A DNA stretch of 51,220 bases from Ignavibacterium sp. (GCA_025056745.1 JANWVQ010000102.1:1-51220), one strand, 5' to 3'. Positions 16,740-26,637 are shown, counted from the first letter of the stretch. Numbers and translations: made by a program. Notes: generated by a model not told the origin, from the sequence alone.

Positions 16740-19700
16740 ATGAAAATTATCAGACATTTTACTTCAGAGGGGAGAGATCCTTTATCATATTTTAATTTTG
16801 TTAAAAGAACATCTGAGATAAGAAATCCGGATGGTTCTTTGGTGTTTAAGATGGATGATATTATTGTTCCTGAGCAATGGTCTCAAGTAGCAACAGATAT
16901 TTTAGCCCAAAAGTATTTCAGAAAAGCAGGTGTACCAAAGCTATTAAAGAAAATAAATGAAGATGGTGTTCCAACTTGGCTTCAACCATCAACTGCGGAT
17001 ATTGAAAGACTTCAAGAACTTCCTGAGCACGATAGATATACATCAGAAAAAGATGCTCGTCAAGTTTTTCATAGATTAGCTGGAACTTGGACATACTGGG
17101 GTTGGAAAGCTAAATATTTTGATTCAGAAGAAGATGCAAAAGCTTTTTATGATGAATTAGTTTATATGCTTGCCAATCAAATGGCTGCCCCAAACAGCCC
17201 TCAGTGGTTTAACACAGGTTTAAACTGGGCTTATGGAATTACAGGTCCATCTCAGGGTCATTATTATGTTGACTTTGAAACTGGTGAATTAGTTAAATCA
17301 AAAGATGCTTACACTCACCCTCAGCCACACGCTTGTTTTATTCAATCAATAAAGGATGATTTAGTCAACGAAGGCGGAATAATGGATTTATGGGTGAGGG
17401 AAGCAAGACTTTTCAAATATGGTTCAGGAACAGGCTCTAACTTTTCTGAACTTAGAGGTGCTAACGAACCTTTAAGTGGCGGTGGAAAGTCATCAGGACT
17501 TATGTCGTTTTTAAGAATTGGCGATAGATCTGCTGGGGCAATCAAATCAGGTGGTACTACTCGAAGAGCAGCTAAAATGGTTACTGTCGATTTGGATCAT
17601 CCAGATATTGAAGAATATATAAATTGGAAAGTTGTAGAAGAGCAAAAAGTTGCCGCTCTCGTTGCTGGTTCAAAATTATGCAATTATCATCTCAATGCTA
17701 TAATGAAAGCTTGTTATGATGAACATCCTGAAAATGATAGATTCAATAAACACACTAATAAAAAATTAAAACAAGCAATATTAGAGGCTAGAAAAGCACA
17801 GATACCACAAAATTATATTGAGCGAGTTATTCAATTAGCCAAAATGGGATTTAAGTCAATCGAATTTCCAATCTACGATACAGACTGGACATCAGAAGCT
17901 TATGCAACTGTCTCCGGTCAAAACTCCAACAATTCAGTTCGTGTTACAAATGAATTTATGCAAGCTGTGTTAAATGATGGTGATTGGAATTTATACTGGC
18001 GAGTTGAAAAGAGAAAAGCTAAGAAAGAAAACAGAAAACCAAGACCTTGTAAAACTCTCAAAGCAAGAGATTTGTGGGATCAAATTGCCTATGCTGCCTG
18101 GGCTTCTGCTGATCCTGGAATACAATTTCACGATACTATAAACGAATGGCATACTTGTCCAAATGGTGGTGAAATCAGAGCAAGTAATCCTTGCAGTGAA
18201 TATATGTTCTTGGATGATACAGCTTGTAACTTAGCTTCACTCAACCTTGTTAAATTTTACGATCAAAAAAATCATAAATTTCAAATTGAAAGTTTTAGAC
18301 ACGCATCAAGAATCTGGACTATAGTCCTCGAAATAAGTGTTCTGATGGCGCAATTTCCAAGTAAAGAAATTGCTAAATTAAGTTATGAATATAGAACGCT
18401 TGGTTTGGGATATGCAAATCTTGGCTCTCTACTTATGCTTCAAGGTATTCCTTATGATAGTGAAGAAGGATTTGCAATTTGTGGAGCTATAACAGCTATA
18501 ATGCATATGGTTGCTTACGCTACATCTGCAGAGCTCGCAAAAGAAGTGGGACCCTTCCCAAGATTTCAAGAAAATAAAGAATCTATGTTGAGAGTTCTAA
18601 GAAATCATAGAAGAGCTGCTTACAATGTCCCAAAAGAAGAATATGAAGGATTAACAATTTATCCCGTTGGCATAAATCCAAAATACTGTCCATCTGATTT
18701 ACTTAAAGCTGCAAGAGAGGATGCTGATAGAGCAGTTGAACTTGGAGAACGTTACGGCTATAGAAACGCGCAAGTAACTGCAATTGCACCAACTGGTACG
18801 ATCGGACTTGTTATGGACTGTGATACCACTGGAGTAGAACCAGATTATGCTTTAGTTAAATTTAAAAAACTTGCTGGTGGTGGTTATTTCAAAATTATAA
18901 ATCAATCAATTCCACCTGCATTGGAAAAGCTCGGATATAATAAAGATCAAATAAACGAAATAGTTAAATACGCAAAAGGCTCAGGGTCTTTAGAGGGATG
19001 TCCATACATAAATCCGCAATCTCTGAAAGCTAAAGGTTTTACTGATGATGCAATTTCAAAAGTTGAAAAAGCATTGCCTTCTGCATTTGATATATCCTTT
19101 GCTTTCAATCAATATGTTTTAGGAAAAGAATTTCTAACTAAAAAATTAGGATTTAGTGAAGATGAAATAAATTCTTATGACTTCGATCTTCTTCAAAGAT
19201 TAGGTTTTTCAAAACAAGAAATTGCAACGGCCAATGATTATATCTGTGGTACAATGACAATAGAGGGAGCTCCTTTCCTCAAACACGAGCATTATCCAGT
19301 CTTTGATTGCGCAAACAAATGTGGAAAAAAAGGGACAAGATTCATTCGACCTTCGGCTCACATCAAAATGATGGCAGCTGCTCAGCCCTTTGTATCGGGA
19401 GCAATATCAAAAACTATAAATTTACCAAACAGCGCTACAATTGATGATATTAAAGAAGCTTATATGTTGTCTTGGAAACTTGGAACTAAAGCAAACGCAG
19501 TTTATAGAGATGGTTCAAAACTATCTCAACCATTAAACACTTTAACAGAAGAAGAAGTTGAAGCAATAATTGAAGAAAAAGAAAAGAATGATATTGTTAA
19601 AGTAGCTGAGAGAATAATTCACAGATATATTGCCAAAAGAAGAAGATTACCAGATAGAAGAACTGGATACACGCAGAAAGCCAAAATAAATGGTCAATCT

Positions 19701-20315
19701 GTTTATATCAGAACTGGCGAATATGAGAATGGACAACTTGGTGAAATTTTTATTGATATGCACAGAGAAGGTGCATCTTTTAGAAGTCTATTAAACTGTT
19801 TTGCAATAGCAATTTCCCTTGGCTTACAACACGGAGTTCCACTTGAAGAATTTGTCGATGCCTTTGTGTTTACTAAGTTTGAACCAAGTGGTGTCGTTAC
19901 TGGTAATGATAAGATTAAAATGGCAACCTCTGTGATTGATTATATCTTCCGTGAATTAGCTGTTACATATTTGAATAGAACTGATTTAGCCCACGTAAGT
20001 GATGATGAACTGAATTCAAAAGCATCAAAAGGAATAGTCAAAAAAATCACAGAGCCAGATTTTTATAGTGAAGAAGTTGTAAGTGAAAGAGTTGTTGAAT
20101 TAGATGTTGATAAGACAAGACAATTTACATCCGAAACTCGTCTAAGTAGTGAAAAATATAACAATTCAAAATTAGTTTTGAATAATAAGGTCAAAAAAGC
20201 AATTGAAAGTGGTTACACGGGTGATATTTGTCCAGAATGCCAAAGTATTACAATGGTAAGAAATGGAACTTGTCTTAAATGCTTAACCTGTGGTGCCACA
20301 ACTGGATGCAGTTGA
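16740..20315 (+). CDS. nrdJ: Vitamin B12-dependent (class II) ribonucleoside-diphosphate reductase
   Basis: Makes deoxyribonucleotides using adenosylcobalamin to generate the thiyl radical, so it works with or without oxygen. At 1191 residues it is a full-length NrdJ of the long type. PHACFIQS carries the first redox Cys (C199), GSGTGSNFS the phosphate loop, and NPCSE (483-487) the radical Cys C485 and general base E487. The C-terminus ends in a CPEC ... [14 protein letters not shown] cysteine-rich tail, the mobile redox/zinc region that reduces the active site. No intein or insertion. The start ATG has CAGGAGAG seven bases upstream. No cobalamin riboswitch is visible in its leader and no second reductase is in the window. 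Followed by an intrinsic terminator. Confidence 0.96.
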   Translation: MKIIRHFTSEGRDPLSYFNFVKRTSEIRNPDGSLVFKMDDIIVPEQWSQVATDILAQKYFRKAGVPKLLKKINEDGVPTWLQPSTADIERLQELPEHDRYTSEKDARQVFHRLAGTWTYWGWKAKYFDSEEDAKAFYDELVYMLANQMAAPNSPQWFNTGLNWAYGITGPSQGHYYVDFETGELVKSKDAYTHPQPHACFIQSIKDDLVNEGGIMDLWVREARLFKYGSGTGSNFSELRGANEPLSGGGKSSGLMSFLRIGDRSAGAIKSGGTTRRAAKMVTVDLDHPDIEEYINWKVVEEQKVAALVAGSKLCNYHLNAIMKACYDEHPENDRFNKHTNKKLKQAILEARKAQIPQNYIERVIQLAKMGFKSIEFPIYDTDWTSEAYATVSGQNSNNSVRVTNEFMQAVLNDGDWNLYWRVEKRKAKKENRKPRPCKTLKARDLWDQIAYAAWASADPGIQFHDTINEWHTCPNGGEIRASNPCSEYMFLDDTACNLASLNLVKFYDQKNHKFQIESFRHASRIWTIVLEISVLMAQFPSKEIAKLSYEYRTLGLGYANLGSLLMLQGIPYDSEEGFAICGAITAIMHMVAYATSAELAKEVGPFPRFQENKESMLRVLRNHRRAAYNVPKEEYEGLTIYPVGINPKYCPSDLLKAAREDADRAVELGERYGYRNAQVTAIAPTGTIGLVMDCDTTGVEPDYALVKFKKLAGGGYFKIINQSIPPALEKLGYNKDQINEIVKYAKGSGSLEGCPYINPQSLKAKGFTDDAISKVEKALPSAFDISFAFNQYVLGKEFLTKKLGFSEDEINSYDFDLLQRLGFSKQEIATANDYICGTMTIEGAPFLKHEHYPVFDCANKCGKKGTRFIRPSAHIKMMAAAQPFVSGAISKTINLPNSATIDDIKEAYMLSWKLGTKANAVYRDGSKLSQPLNTLTEEEVEAIIEEKEKNDIVKVAERIIHRYIAKRRRLPDRRTGYTQKAKINGQSVYIRTGEYENGQLGEIFIDMHREGASFRSLLNCFAIAISLGLQHGVPLEEFVDAFVFTKFEPSGVVTGNDKIKMATSVIDYIFRELAVTYLNRTDLAHVSDDELNSKASKGIVKKITEPDFYSEEVVSERVVELDVDKTRQFTSETRLSSEKYNNSKLVLNNKVKKAIESGYTGDICPECQSITMVRNGTCLKCLTCGATTGCS

Positions 20316-20323
20316 TAAAATTT

Positions 20324-20368
20324 GCTGCCGGATAAATATTTTCCCGGCAGCTTTGATTGTTCTTTTTT
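20324..20368 (+). terminator. Intrinsic terminator of nrdJ
   Basis: An 8-bp perfect stem, GCTGCCGG (20324-20331) and CCGGCAGC (20344-20351), with a 12-base loop, followed by a T-rich tract ending TTCTTTTTT at 20368. It starts nine bases after the nrdJ stop and separates nrdJ from the two-component genes. Confidence 0.85.
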
Positions 20369-20400
20369 AAAATCTAAATTTTTATTTTTCCAGATAGAAT

Positions 20401-21099
20401 ATGGAAAAGGATGAAATTTTCTCAAACAGACTAGCTATTCTCGGAAAGCTTGCCGCAAGTTTAATACACGAAATTCGAAGCCCTCTTTCTGTTATTAAAA
20501 TGAACTTAGATTATTTGTCTATGAATGATTCTGAATGGAATGACGATACTAGGGAAAGTATTAATTCTTGCAAAGAGGCCGTTAATCGAATGAGTTTTAT
20601 TGTAACAAACTTTTCAACTTTTGCTAAAAAATCTCATAAAGATGATGAATTTATTTCATTAAATGATTTAACATTGACTGCAGTTAAAGTTGCTCAGATT
20701 GAAGCAAGAATGCAAGGAATTAAAATTGATACTGAATTACAACAAGATTTACCTCATTTAAGAATATCAAAAGATAAACTACTTCAGGTATTCCTGAATT
20801 TGATCTATAATGCTATTGAATCAAAAACTAAAGATAATTTGATAGTAATCAGAACATATACAGAAAATTCTGATTGGATAGTTTGGGAAATTGAAGATTC
20901 AGGAAAAGGAATTGAAGAAAGTGCTAAAGAAAAAATATTTTCAGATTTTTATACAAGTAAAGAAAAAGGTACAGGACTTGGTTTGAGCGTGTGTAAATCA
21001 ATTCTTGACGAATACAATTCTCAAATTAGCTTTGAAAGTCATTTGAATGTCGGAACAAAATTTTTTATAAAATTTCCAATTAAGGATCTTACAAAATGA
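20401..21099 (+). CDS. Soluble sensor histidine kinase (NtrB-like, no sensor domain)
   Basis: A 232-residue cytosolic kinase consisting only of the catalytic core. The dimerisation/phospho-acceptor helix has H23 in ASLIHEIRSPLS. The ATPase domain has the N-box LNLIYNAIES (N137), G1 box DSGKGI (D166) and G2 box GTGLGLSVCKS. There is no membrane segment, PAS or GAF domain before the HisKA helix, so the signal must come from a partner protein or from metabolite effects on the core. Its stop overlaps the start of the response regulator by four bases (ATGA), an NtrB/NtrC-like arrangement. The gene begins 85 bases after the nrdJ stop, beyond the terminator, so it should have its own promoter. Confidence 0.9.
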   Translation: MEKDEIFSNRLAILGKLAASLIHEIRSPLSVIKMNLDYLSMNDSEWNDDTRESINSCKEAVNRMSFIVTNFSTFAKKSHKDDEFISLNDLTLTAVKVAQIEARMQGIKIDTELQQDLPHLRISKDKLLQVFLNLIYNAIESKTKDNLIVIRTYTENSDWIVWEIEDSGKGIEESAKEKIFSDFYTSKEKGTGLGLSVCKSILDEYNSQISFESHLNVGTKFFIKFPIKDLTK

Positions 21100-22493
21100 A
21101 TAATAAAATTTTAATAATTGATGATGACGAACTTGTCTGTCAATCATTGAAAAAGATTTTAATAAAATTTGGATATCACGCAGAGTTTATTACAAATGCA
21201 GAATTCGCAATTGAAAAAATTCAAGAATACGATCCTGATATTGTCATCCTTGATATCTATTTAACATCAGCTAATGGTTTAGATGTTCTGAAGGAAATTC
21301 ATTCCAAATTTATGAACTTGCCGGTGGTAATGATAACAGCTTACGCAGATGTCAATATTGCTGTTAAAGCACTTAAATTAGGAGCAACAGATTTTTTATT
21401 AAAACCTCTCGACTTAGATCAATTAAAAATTATAATTGATCGCGTTATAACTTCTAAAAATTTGAAATCAGAGGTTGAGAAGCTTCAGCAAATTATTAAA
21501 GAAGATTACATATCAAAAGAGTTTTTTGGAAAAAGTAGTAAAATTCAAAAAGTTGTAAATGCAGTTGAGAAACTTGCAAAAAGTTATGATACTACAATCC
21601 TGATCGAAGGTGAAAGTGGCACAGGCAAAGAGATGATTGCAAAATTTATTCATCAACACAGTCCAAGAAAGGATGGCCCATTTATCAGAATTAATTGTTC
21701 AGCGATTCCTCGTGAGTTAGCTGAAAGCGAATTGTTTGGTCACGAGAAAGGCGCATTCACTGGAGCTGTTCAAAAAACAAAAATGGGGAAGTTTGAGCTG
21801 GCTTCAGGTGGAACAATTCTTTTAGATGAAATCGCTGAGTTGTCTCCTGAAATGCAAGCTAAATTATTAAGAGTTCTACAAGAAAAGAAATTTTATAGAT
21901 TAGGTGGTGAAAAGGAAATTGAAGTTGATGTTCGTGTCCTTGCTGCTACAAATAAGAAACTCGATGATGAAGTTAAAAAAGGAAACTTCAGAGAAGATTT
22001 ATTCTATAGATTGAATGTTGGATATGTTTATATCCCGCCGCTCAGAGAACGAAAGGAGGATATTCTTTTCCTTGCTTATTCTTTCTTAAATGAGTTTGGT
22101 AAAAAGTTTGAAAAGAAATTTAAAGGTTTTGAGCCTGCTGCTTTGGAGTTACTTCAGGAATATCCTTGGAAAGGGAATATTCGTGAACTTAAAAATGTAA
22201 TTGAAAGAGTAACGATTTTGCTTGATGATGACGAGGTTAAAGAAAAACATCTGCAATTTCTAAAACCTGCGATTAACGAACACAATCTTTCTGATGATAA
22301 GTTCATACTTAAAATTCCACCCAAAGGCGTTTCTATTGATATTGTACTTCGTAAATTGATTGAAGATACACTAAAGATAACAAATGGTAATCAAGTTCGA
22401 GCTGCAAAAATACTTGGTCTTACAAGATCTAAACTTCGATATCGAATGGAACAGCTCGGTATTGAGGTTACAAAAAACATTCAGAATAACTGA
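21096..22493 (+). CDS. Sigma-54-dependent response regulator (NtrC/AtoC family)
   Basis: Activates sigma-54 promoters when phosphorylated by the adjacent kinase. The 465 residues show a receiver domain (D9-D11 acidic pocket, phospho-acceptor D53 in VILDIYL, T81, K103), an AAA+ domain with Walker A GESGTGKE (172-179), the sigma-54 contact loop GAFTGA (219-224), Walker B LLDEIAEL and an arginine-finger region YRLNVGYVYIPPLRER, and a C-terminal Fis-type helix-turn-helix (about 425-460, RAAKILGLTRSKLRYRMEQL). All the residues needed for activity are present. Four-base overlap with the kinase. The stop lies one base from that of the convergent lipoprotein gene. I found no convincing sigma-54 promoter in the window, so its targets are probably elsewhere. 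Confidence 0.93.
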   Translation: MNNKILIIDDDELVCQSLKKILIKFGYHAEFITNAEFAIEKIQEYDPDIVILDIYLTSANGLDVLKEIHSKFMNLPVVMITAYADVNIAVKALKLGATDFLLKPLDLDQLKIIIDRVITSKNLKSEVEKLQQIIKEDYISKEFFGKSSKIQKVVNAVEKLAKSYDTTILIEGESGTGKEMIAKFIHQHSPRKDGPFIRINCSAIPRELAESELFGHEKGAFTGAVQKTKMGKFELASGGTILLDEIAELSPEMQAKLLRVLQEKKFYRLGGEKEIEVDVRVLAATNKKLDDEVKKGNFREDLFYRLNVGYVYIPPLRERKEDILFLAYSFLNEFGKKFEKKFKGFEPAALELLQEYPWKGNIRELKNVIERVTILLDDDEVKEKHLQFLKPAINEHNLSDDKFILKIPPKGVSIDIVLRKLIEDTLKITNGNQVRAAKILGLTRSKLRYRMEQLGIEVTKNIQNN

Positions 22494-22494
22494 G

Positions 22495-23622
22495 CTATAT
22501 TTCAGTAAACTTTAAAACTTTTATATCTGTATTTGCTCTTAAATACTCTTCAATGAATGGTTTTTTTGAAACATCAATGATTACTAAAATCTTTTTTGTT
22601 GGATATAAAGAACTAACTTCTCTAATATTAGCAGCGATTCTTAAATTTTTCATTTCCCAAAGTCCTATCCTTGTTCTATCTAATTTAGACTCTAAAAACA
22701 TCTTGTAATAAATTGACCAGTTTTTCTTTGTTGACTTTAATGCATATAAATCTGTATTCAAATAATAAAGGAAATCATAAAGATTATTTTTGCTTAATCC
22801 TTCTTTAAGTTTTTTATCTATTTCATTAGACGAGTTTTCGTATTTCCAAGAAACATAAATATCACTAAGTATCATTTCATTATACAACTTCTCAGATATT
22901 TTTTCTAAAAATATTTTGTCTGATAAATCACCAATTGAATATATTTTTTGTAAATTTAATTTCTCAGCTAACTTTTGAGCAATATATGTTTTTTCATCAC
23001 TTTGTTTTAAGATTGAATTTAATTTATTGACAATTTTTTTATCAAGGTTCAAACTTTTTATCTCTTTATCTTTTGTCAATGAGAAATGATATGCCGCATT
23101 TTGATAATCAAGATTTGCGATTAGAAACTCTATTAGTTGTCTTCGAATTTTGACTTCATCTTTTGGCTTATTTTTTAATAGATTGATCAGAGAATCTATT
23201 TTATCATCTATTGAACGATAATCTAATTTAATCTTATTTCTTAGTTTAAGTGAAATTTCAATATCACTTTTCGATAATTCTTGTGTTTGAAAATTTTTAT
23301 CTATGAGGGCAGAGGAAAGAAGTTCTTTGGGTGATACTAAATCTAAACATATAGCGTCAGGATTAAATGAATTTAGTTTTATTATAATACTATCTAGTAG
23401 AGAATAATTAAAATCTTCTCTCAATACACTCAAGGAAGGAACTCCAAATAACAAAATTTTAGTTTTTTCTTCATCACGAAGTAAATTTTGTAAACTTTGA
23501 ACGGGATTATTTTCAGGTATTGTTATCTTAAGTCCCTTTTCGGGCATTTCTTTAAAGCACGAGGAGAAGGTTATAAAAACTGTAAATAGAAAAAATAAAC
23601 TATTGAGTTTGTTCTTTATCAT
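22495..23622 (-). CDS. Lipoprotein, DUF5694/TraB-like
   Basis: A 375-residue lipoprotein: the signal peptide ends in the lipobox FSSC (Cys at about 22), then KEMPEKG. The body has a TraB/DUF5694-like pattern: an opening strand TKILLFGVPS, a helix-strand pair LLDSIIIKLNSFNPDAICLDL, a long alpha-helical middle, and a final strand-helix ILVIIDVSKKPFIEEYL preceded by NLRIAANIREV. In many relatives the first strand ends in a His and a Gly-His pair stands in the last one (for example GxGHxxxL); here those positions are P/S and DVSK, so a metal- or catalysis-related function may be lost. Function unknown. It overlaps the LapA-like gene by 23 bases and ends the membrane-protease run. Confidence 0.5.
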   Translation of the reverse strand: MIKNKLNSLFFLFTVFITFSSCFKEMPEKGLKITIPENNPVQSLQNLLRDEEKTKILLFGVPSLSVLREDFNYSLLDSIIIKLNSFNPDAICLDLVSPKELLSSALIDKNFQTQELSKSDIEISLKLRNKIKLDYRSIDDKIDSLINLLKNKPKDEVKIRRQLIEFLIANLDYQNAAYHFSLTKDKEIKSLNLDKKIVNKLNSILKQSDEKTYIAQKLAEKLNLQKIYSIGDLSDKIFLEKISEKLYNEMILSDIYVSWKYENSSNEIDKKLKEGLSKNNLYDFLYYLNTDLYALKSTKKNWSIYYKMFLESKLDRTRIGLWEMKNLRIAANIREVSSLYPTKKILVIIDVSKKPFIEEYLRANTDIKVLKFTEI

Positions 23623-23818
23623 TTTTCTTCTTCTTCAAAAAATCTGGTAAAAGAATTCCAATTATTAGTCCTAAAGAAAAAGTTAAAAATAAAAGTAAAA
23701 CTTGAGTTATCTTAAAAGAAAAAAATAAAAATTTAAAATCAACTGTCTGAGTGTTTTGTAAGACAAAGATTATTAATAAGAATGTTAAACCAAGGATCAA
23801 ATAAATTTTTGTTTTCAT
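23600..23818 (-). CDS. LapA-domain (DUF1049) inner-membrane protein
   Basis: A 72-residue protein with two membrane helices (about 4-20 and 33-56) separated by QNTQTVDFKFLFFSFKI and a basic tail DFLKKKKNDKEQTQ, the usual layout of the LapA/DUF1049 family, in which E. coli LapA is linked to lipopolysaccharide assembly. It lies 15 bases after the Clp-fold protease and overlaps the lipoprotein gene by 23 bases, so its product is made with both. Confidence 0.75.
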   Translation of the reverse strand: MKTKIYLILGLTFLLIIFVLQNTQTVDFKFLFFSFKITQVLLLFLTFSLGLIIGILLPDFLKKKKNDKEQTQ

Positions 23819-23833
23819 TTATATTCTCTCTTA

Positions 23834-24664
23834 TTAATCTAATTTATAGACTTCTTTTGTTTTAGGCAGAGGAATATATTCAACAGAAGGCCTTGCTTGA
23901 GAAGCTTGAGGGTATAAAGCCATTAATTGATAGACTTCTTCTGGCATTTCATTAGAAACATTTAATCCAAGATTTTTTGCTTCTTCAACAGTAATAGGGT
24001 AATCGTGAGTCCATTTTCCAGAAGAAAGAATTTCTGCTATTTCTTCAGCTTTATTCGTTTCCATTTTATCAGAAAGTAAGCTGATTATTAAGTTTTTAAT
24101 TTGATTAATTGCTTTCTGAGCTAAGTCAGCTAATATTAAAGTCTCATCACTGATTTTATCAATTGGTTTTTGATTAATAATCTTTAAAATAGATGCAGCA
24201 GGTTTCTGACCGATTTGAGGATCAAGAGGACCTAGAACTGCGTTCTCGTCCATAACAATTTCATCTGCTGCCAGTGCAATCAAAGTTCCACCAGACATTG
24301 CATAATGTGGAACGAAAACAGTAACTTTTGCTGGATGTTTTTTCAAAGCATTTGCTATTTGTTCTGTTGCTAAAACCAATCCACCCGGCGTATGAAGAAT
24401 TATATCAATTGGAATATTTTTATCTGTGAGCTTGATTGCTCTTAAAACTTCCTCAGAGTCGTGAATGTCAATATATCGCATCAAAGGAAATCCGAGAAAG
24501 TTCATAGTTTCTTGTCTATGAATTAATGCAATTACTCTACTATTTCTTTTTTTCTCAATCGCCTCTAATAATTTAATTCGAGCAGATTCAAGCATCTTTT
24601 TTCTTAATAAAGGCTGAAGTGAAATTATCATTAAAAAGATCCAGAATAAAGATAAGAAGTCCAT
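23834..24664 (-). CDS. Membrane-anchored Clp-fold serine protease (SDH_sah family)
   Basis: A 276-residue protein of the ClpP/crotonase-fold 'serine dehydrogenase proteinase' family, related to SppA and NfeD-type proteases. An N-terminal helix (about 4-19) should tether it to the inner membrane. The protease core shows HTPGG (91-95, oxyanion loop), the nucleophile S124 in HYAMSGGT, and DENAVLGPLDPQIG, a conserved loop after the active site. Such enzymes cleave membrane-inserted peptides and other hydrophobic substrates; the substrate here is unknown. A GGAGG four bases before the ATG is a strong ribosome site. The rhomboid protease gene ends 12 bases upstream, so two different membrane proteases are co-expressed. 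Confidence 0.85.
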   Translation of the reverse strand: MDFLSLFWIFLMIISLQPLLRKKMLESARIKLLEAIEKKRNSRVIALIHRQETMNFLGFPLMRYIDIHDSEEVLRAIKLTDKNIPIDIILHTPGGLVLATEQIANALKKHPAKVTVFVPHYAMSGGTLIALAADEIVMDENAVLGPLDPQIGQKPAASILKIINQKPIDKISDETLILADLAQKAINQIKNLIISLLSDKMETNKAEEIAEILSSGKWTHDYPITVEEAKNLGLNVSNEMPEEVYQLMALYPQASQARPSVEYIPLPKTKEVYKLD

Positions 24665-24676
24665 TTTACCTCCATA

Positions 24677-25372
24677 TTACCAAGGATAATATTCATCAAT
24701 GTATCTTCTACGTTTATATTTTTTAACTAATAAAAATGGAATTAAAATTATTCCACCCACAAATCCTCCAATATGTGCCCAATATGCTACTCCACCAAAA
24801 GCCTGAGCGTTTGAAACTACTGATAATAATCCACTGAAAAACTGAGTTATAAACCAAACTCCTGTATAAACAATTGCGGGCAATTCAATTATGTAAGGAA
24901 AAAATAAAATTGGAAACACTGTAATGACTTTTGCAGTTGGGAAAAATATAAGATATGCTGCCATTACTCCACTGATAGCACCACTTGCACCAATTGTTGG
25001 TATGTGTGAATCTTGATTAAGGTATATATGGGTTAACGCTGCTGCTACTCCAGATAAAATATAAAAAATTAAATATCTAATTGAGCCAAGTCTATCTTCA
25101 ACATTATCACCAAAGATGTAAAGAGCAACCATATTTCCGATGATATGAGCCCAACCTCCGTGAAGAAACATTGAAGAGAATATTGTCATTACTTCAAAAC
25201 TATCAAATTCATTTAGAAAACGATATGGAATTACTCCAAAAATTTGTACAAATTGTTGTGCCACTTCACCTAATGATAGTGTGAAAAAGAATATTAAAAC
25301 ATTTGAAACTATCAGTAACCAATTTATTATTGGAAATCTACGATGCGGTATATTATCTGCTAACGGAATCAT
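24677..25372 (-). CDS. Rhomboid-family intramembrane serine protease
   Basis: Cleaves membrane proteins within the bilayer. The 231 residues contain about six helices and the family signatures: the conserved HGGWAHIIGNM loop (71-81), the nucleophile S130 in IGASGAISG and the general-base His H200 in YWAHIGGF, so the dyad is intact. The N-terminal 'MIPLADNIPHRRFPI' is typical of bacterial rhomboids of this subclass, and the C-terminus is a short basic tail. First gene of the minus-strand membrane set 25372-22495; 59 bases separate it from the rRNA methyltransferase upstream. Confidence 0.93.
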   Translation of the reverse strand: MIPLADNIPHRRFPIINWLLIVSNVLIFFFTLSLGEVAQQFVQIFGVIPYRFLNEFDSFEVMTIFSSMFLHGGWAHIIGNMVALYIFGDNVEDRLGSIRYLIFYILSGVAAALTHIYLNQDSHIPTIGASGAISGVMAAYLIFFPTAKVITVFPILFFPYIIELPAIVYTGVWFITQFFSGLLSVVSNAQAFGGVAYWAHIGGFVGGIILIPFLLVKKYKRRRYIDEYYPW

Positions 25373-25431
25373 AAATAATAATCAATCTTTATTGCAAGAT
25401 AAAATTATTTCAGTGAAATTCAGAAAAATTT

Positions 25432-26637
25432 TTATTCAACATAACAGACAAAACCTTTTAAGTAAAAACTCTCTGGAAAGTTTATAACAATCGGATGGTC
25501 AGATGATTGAGTAAGCTGTTTTATGATTTTCACATTTTTACCTGAATCATTTGCTGCAGAATTTATAATCTTTCGAAACAACTCCAAAGAAATATGTCCT
25601 GAGCAAGAGAATGTAAATAAAATTCCACCTTTGTTTAATAATTTCATAGAAAGAAGATTTATATCTTTATAACCTCGAGAAGCTTTTGTAATATTCGGCT
25701 CTGAGTCAGCAAATTTGGGTGGGTCTAAAATTATTAAATCAAATTTTTTGTTTTCATCTCTAAATTTTCTCAATAATTTGAATACATCTCCTTCTATGTT
25801 CTGAAATTTATTTTTGGGAATGTTATTAATTGAATGATTTTCATCGGACATTTTTAATGCACTCTCTGATGAGTCAATATTCGTTACAAAACTTGCACCT
25901 CCATTTATGGCATAAATTGAAAAGCCTCCAGTGTATGAAAAGCAATTTAGGACGTTTTTACCATAAGAGAATTTTTGAACTAATAATCTGTTGTCCCTTT
26001 GATCTAAATAAAAGCCTGTTTTATGCCCATTACTCAAATCTGCATAGAAACTTAATCCGTTTTCTTTGAATAAAATTTTATCGGGTTGAAAATTTCCATA
26101 TAGTATTCGGTTAAATTGTTGAAGTTTTTCTTTCTCTCTTGATTCAGTGTCTGAACGCTCATAAATTCCTAAACAATCATTTTGGGCTTTAATTATTTGT
26201 ATAATAATATCTCTAAAAAATTCAGCACTAGCACTTAAAAATTGCACTACATAATAACCAGCATAATAATCAACAATCAACCCAGGTAATAAATCGCTTT
26301 CAGAATTTATAATTCTATAAGCATTAGTGTCTTCACTTTGAAAAATTGATTTTCTTAATTGCAAAGCATTATTAAATCTCTCTACAAAAAAGTTTTTATC
26401 AATAATTAAATCTGTGTCGAAACTCCAAATCCTAACAGATATCTGAGAATTTTGAGAGTATGAACCTATGGCTAAGTTTTCTTTTTGGTAGGACTTAACA
26501 ATAACTAGTTGACCATTTACAGAGACATTTTCAACATTTGCTATAGCACCTGAGAAAATCCAAGGATGTCGCGATTTAATTATTGATTCTTTACCTTTCT
26601 TTAATGTGACAACTCCTAATTCATTACTCGGCGGCAT
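25432..26637 (-). CDS. Class I SAM-dependent rRNA methyltransferase, RlmI-like, with PUA domain
   Basis: About 401 residues: an N-terminal PUA domain (LGVVTLKKGKE ... RHPWIFSGAI) and a Rossmann-fold methyltransferase domain with VLNCFSYTGGFSIYA (SAM binding) and LIILDPPKFAD (catalytic DPPKF). This is the RlmI/YccW group that makes 5-methylcytosine in 23S rRNA; the exact base in this organism is not shown. The ATG at 26637 is chosen; an in-frame TTG at 26664 would add nine residues and lengthen the overlap with the upstream beta-barrel gene from 14 to 41 bases. A conserved Cys in TFSCSGH lies near the C-terminus. Confidence 0.9.
   Translation of the reverse strand: MPPSNELGVVTLKKGKESIIKSRHPWIFSGAIANVENVSVNGQLVIVKSYQKENLAIGSYSQNSQISVRIWSFDTDLIIDKNFFVERFNNALQLRKSIFQSEDTNAYRIINSESDLLPGLIVDYYAGYYVVQFLSASAEFFRDIIIQIIKAQNDCLGIYERSDTESREKEKLQQFNRILYGNFQPDKILFKENGLSFYADLSNGHKTGFYLDQRDNRLLVQKFSYGKNVLNCFSYTGGFSIYAINGGASFVTNIDSSESALKMSDENHSINNIPKNKFQNIEGDVFKLLRKFRDENKKFDLIILDPPKFADSEPNITKASRGYKDINLLSMKLLNKGGILFTFSCSGHISLELFRKIINSAANDSGKNVKIIKQLTQSSDHPIVINFPESFYLKGFVCYVE

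Noticed and set aside
16740-20315. Possible intein or insertion in the long NrdJ
   Set aside because: No splicing blocks or Hint-type motifs are seen, and the motif order is continuous for the long NrdJ class.
25392-25397. TTGCAA before the rhomboid gene as a sigma-54 -12 element
   Set aside because: No GG at the required distance (-24), so the NtrC-like regulator cannot be tied to this cluster.
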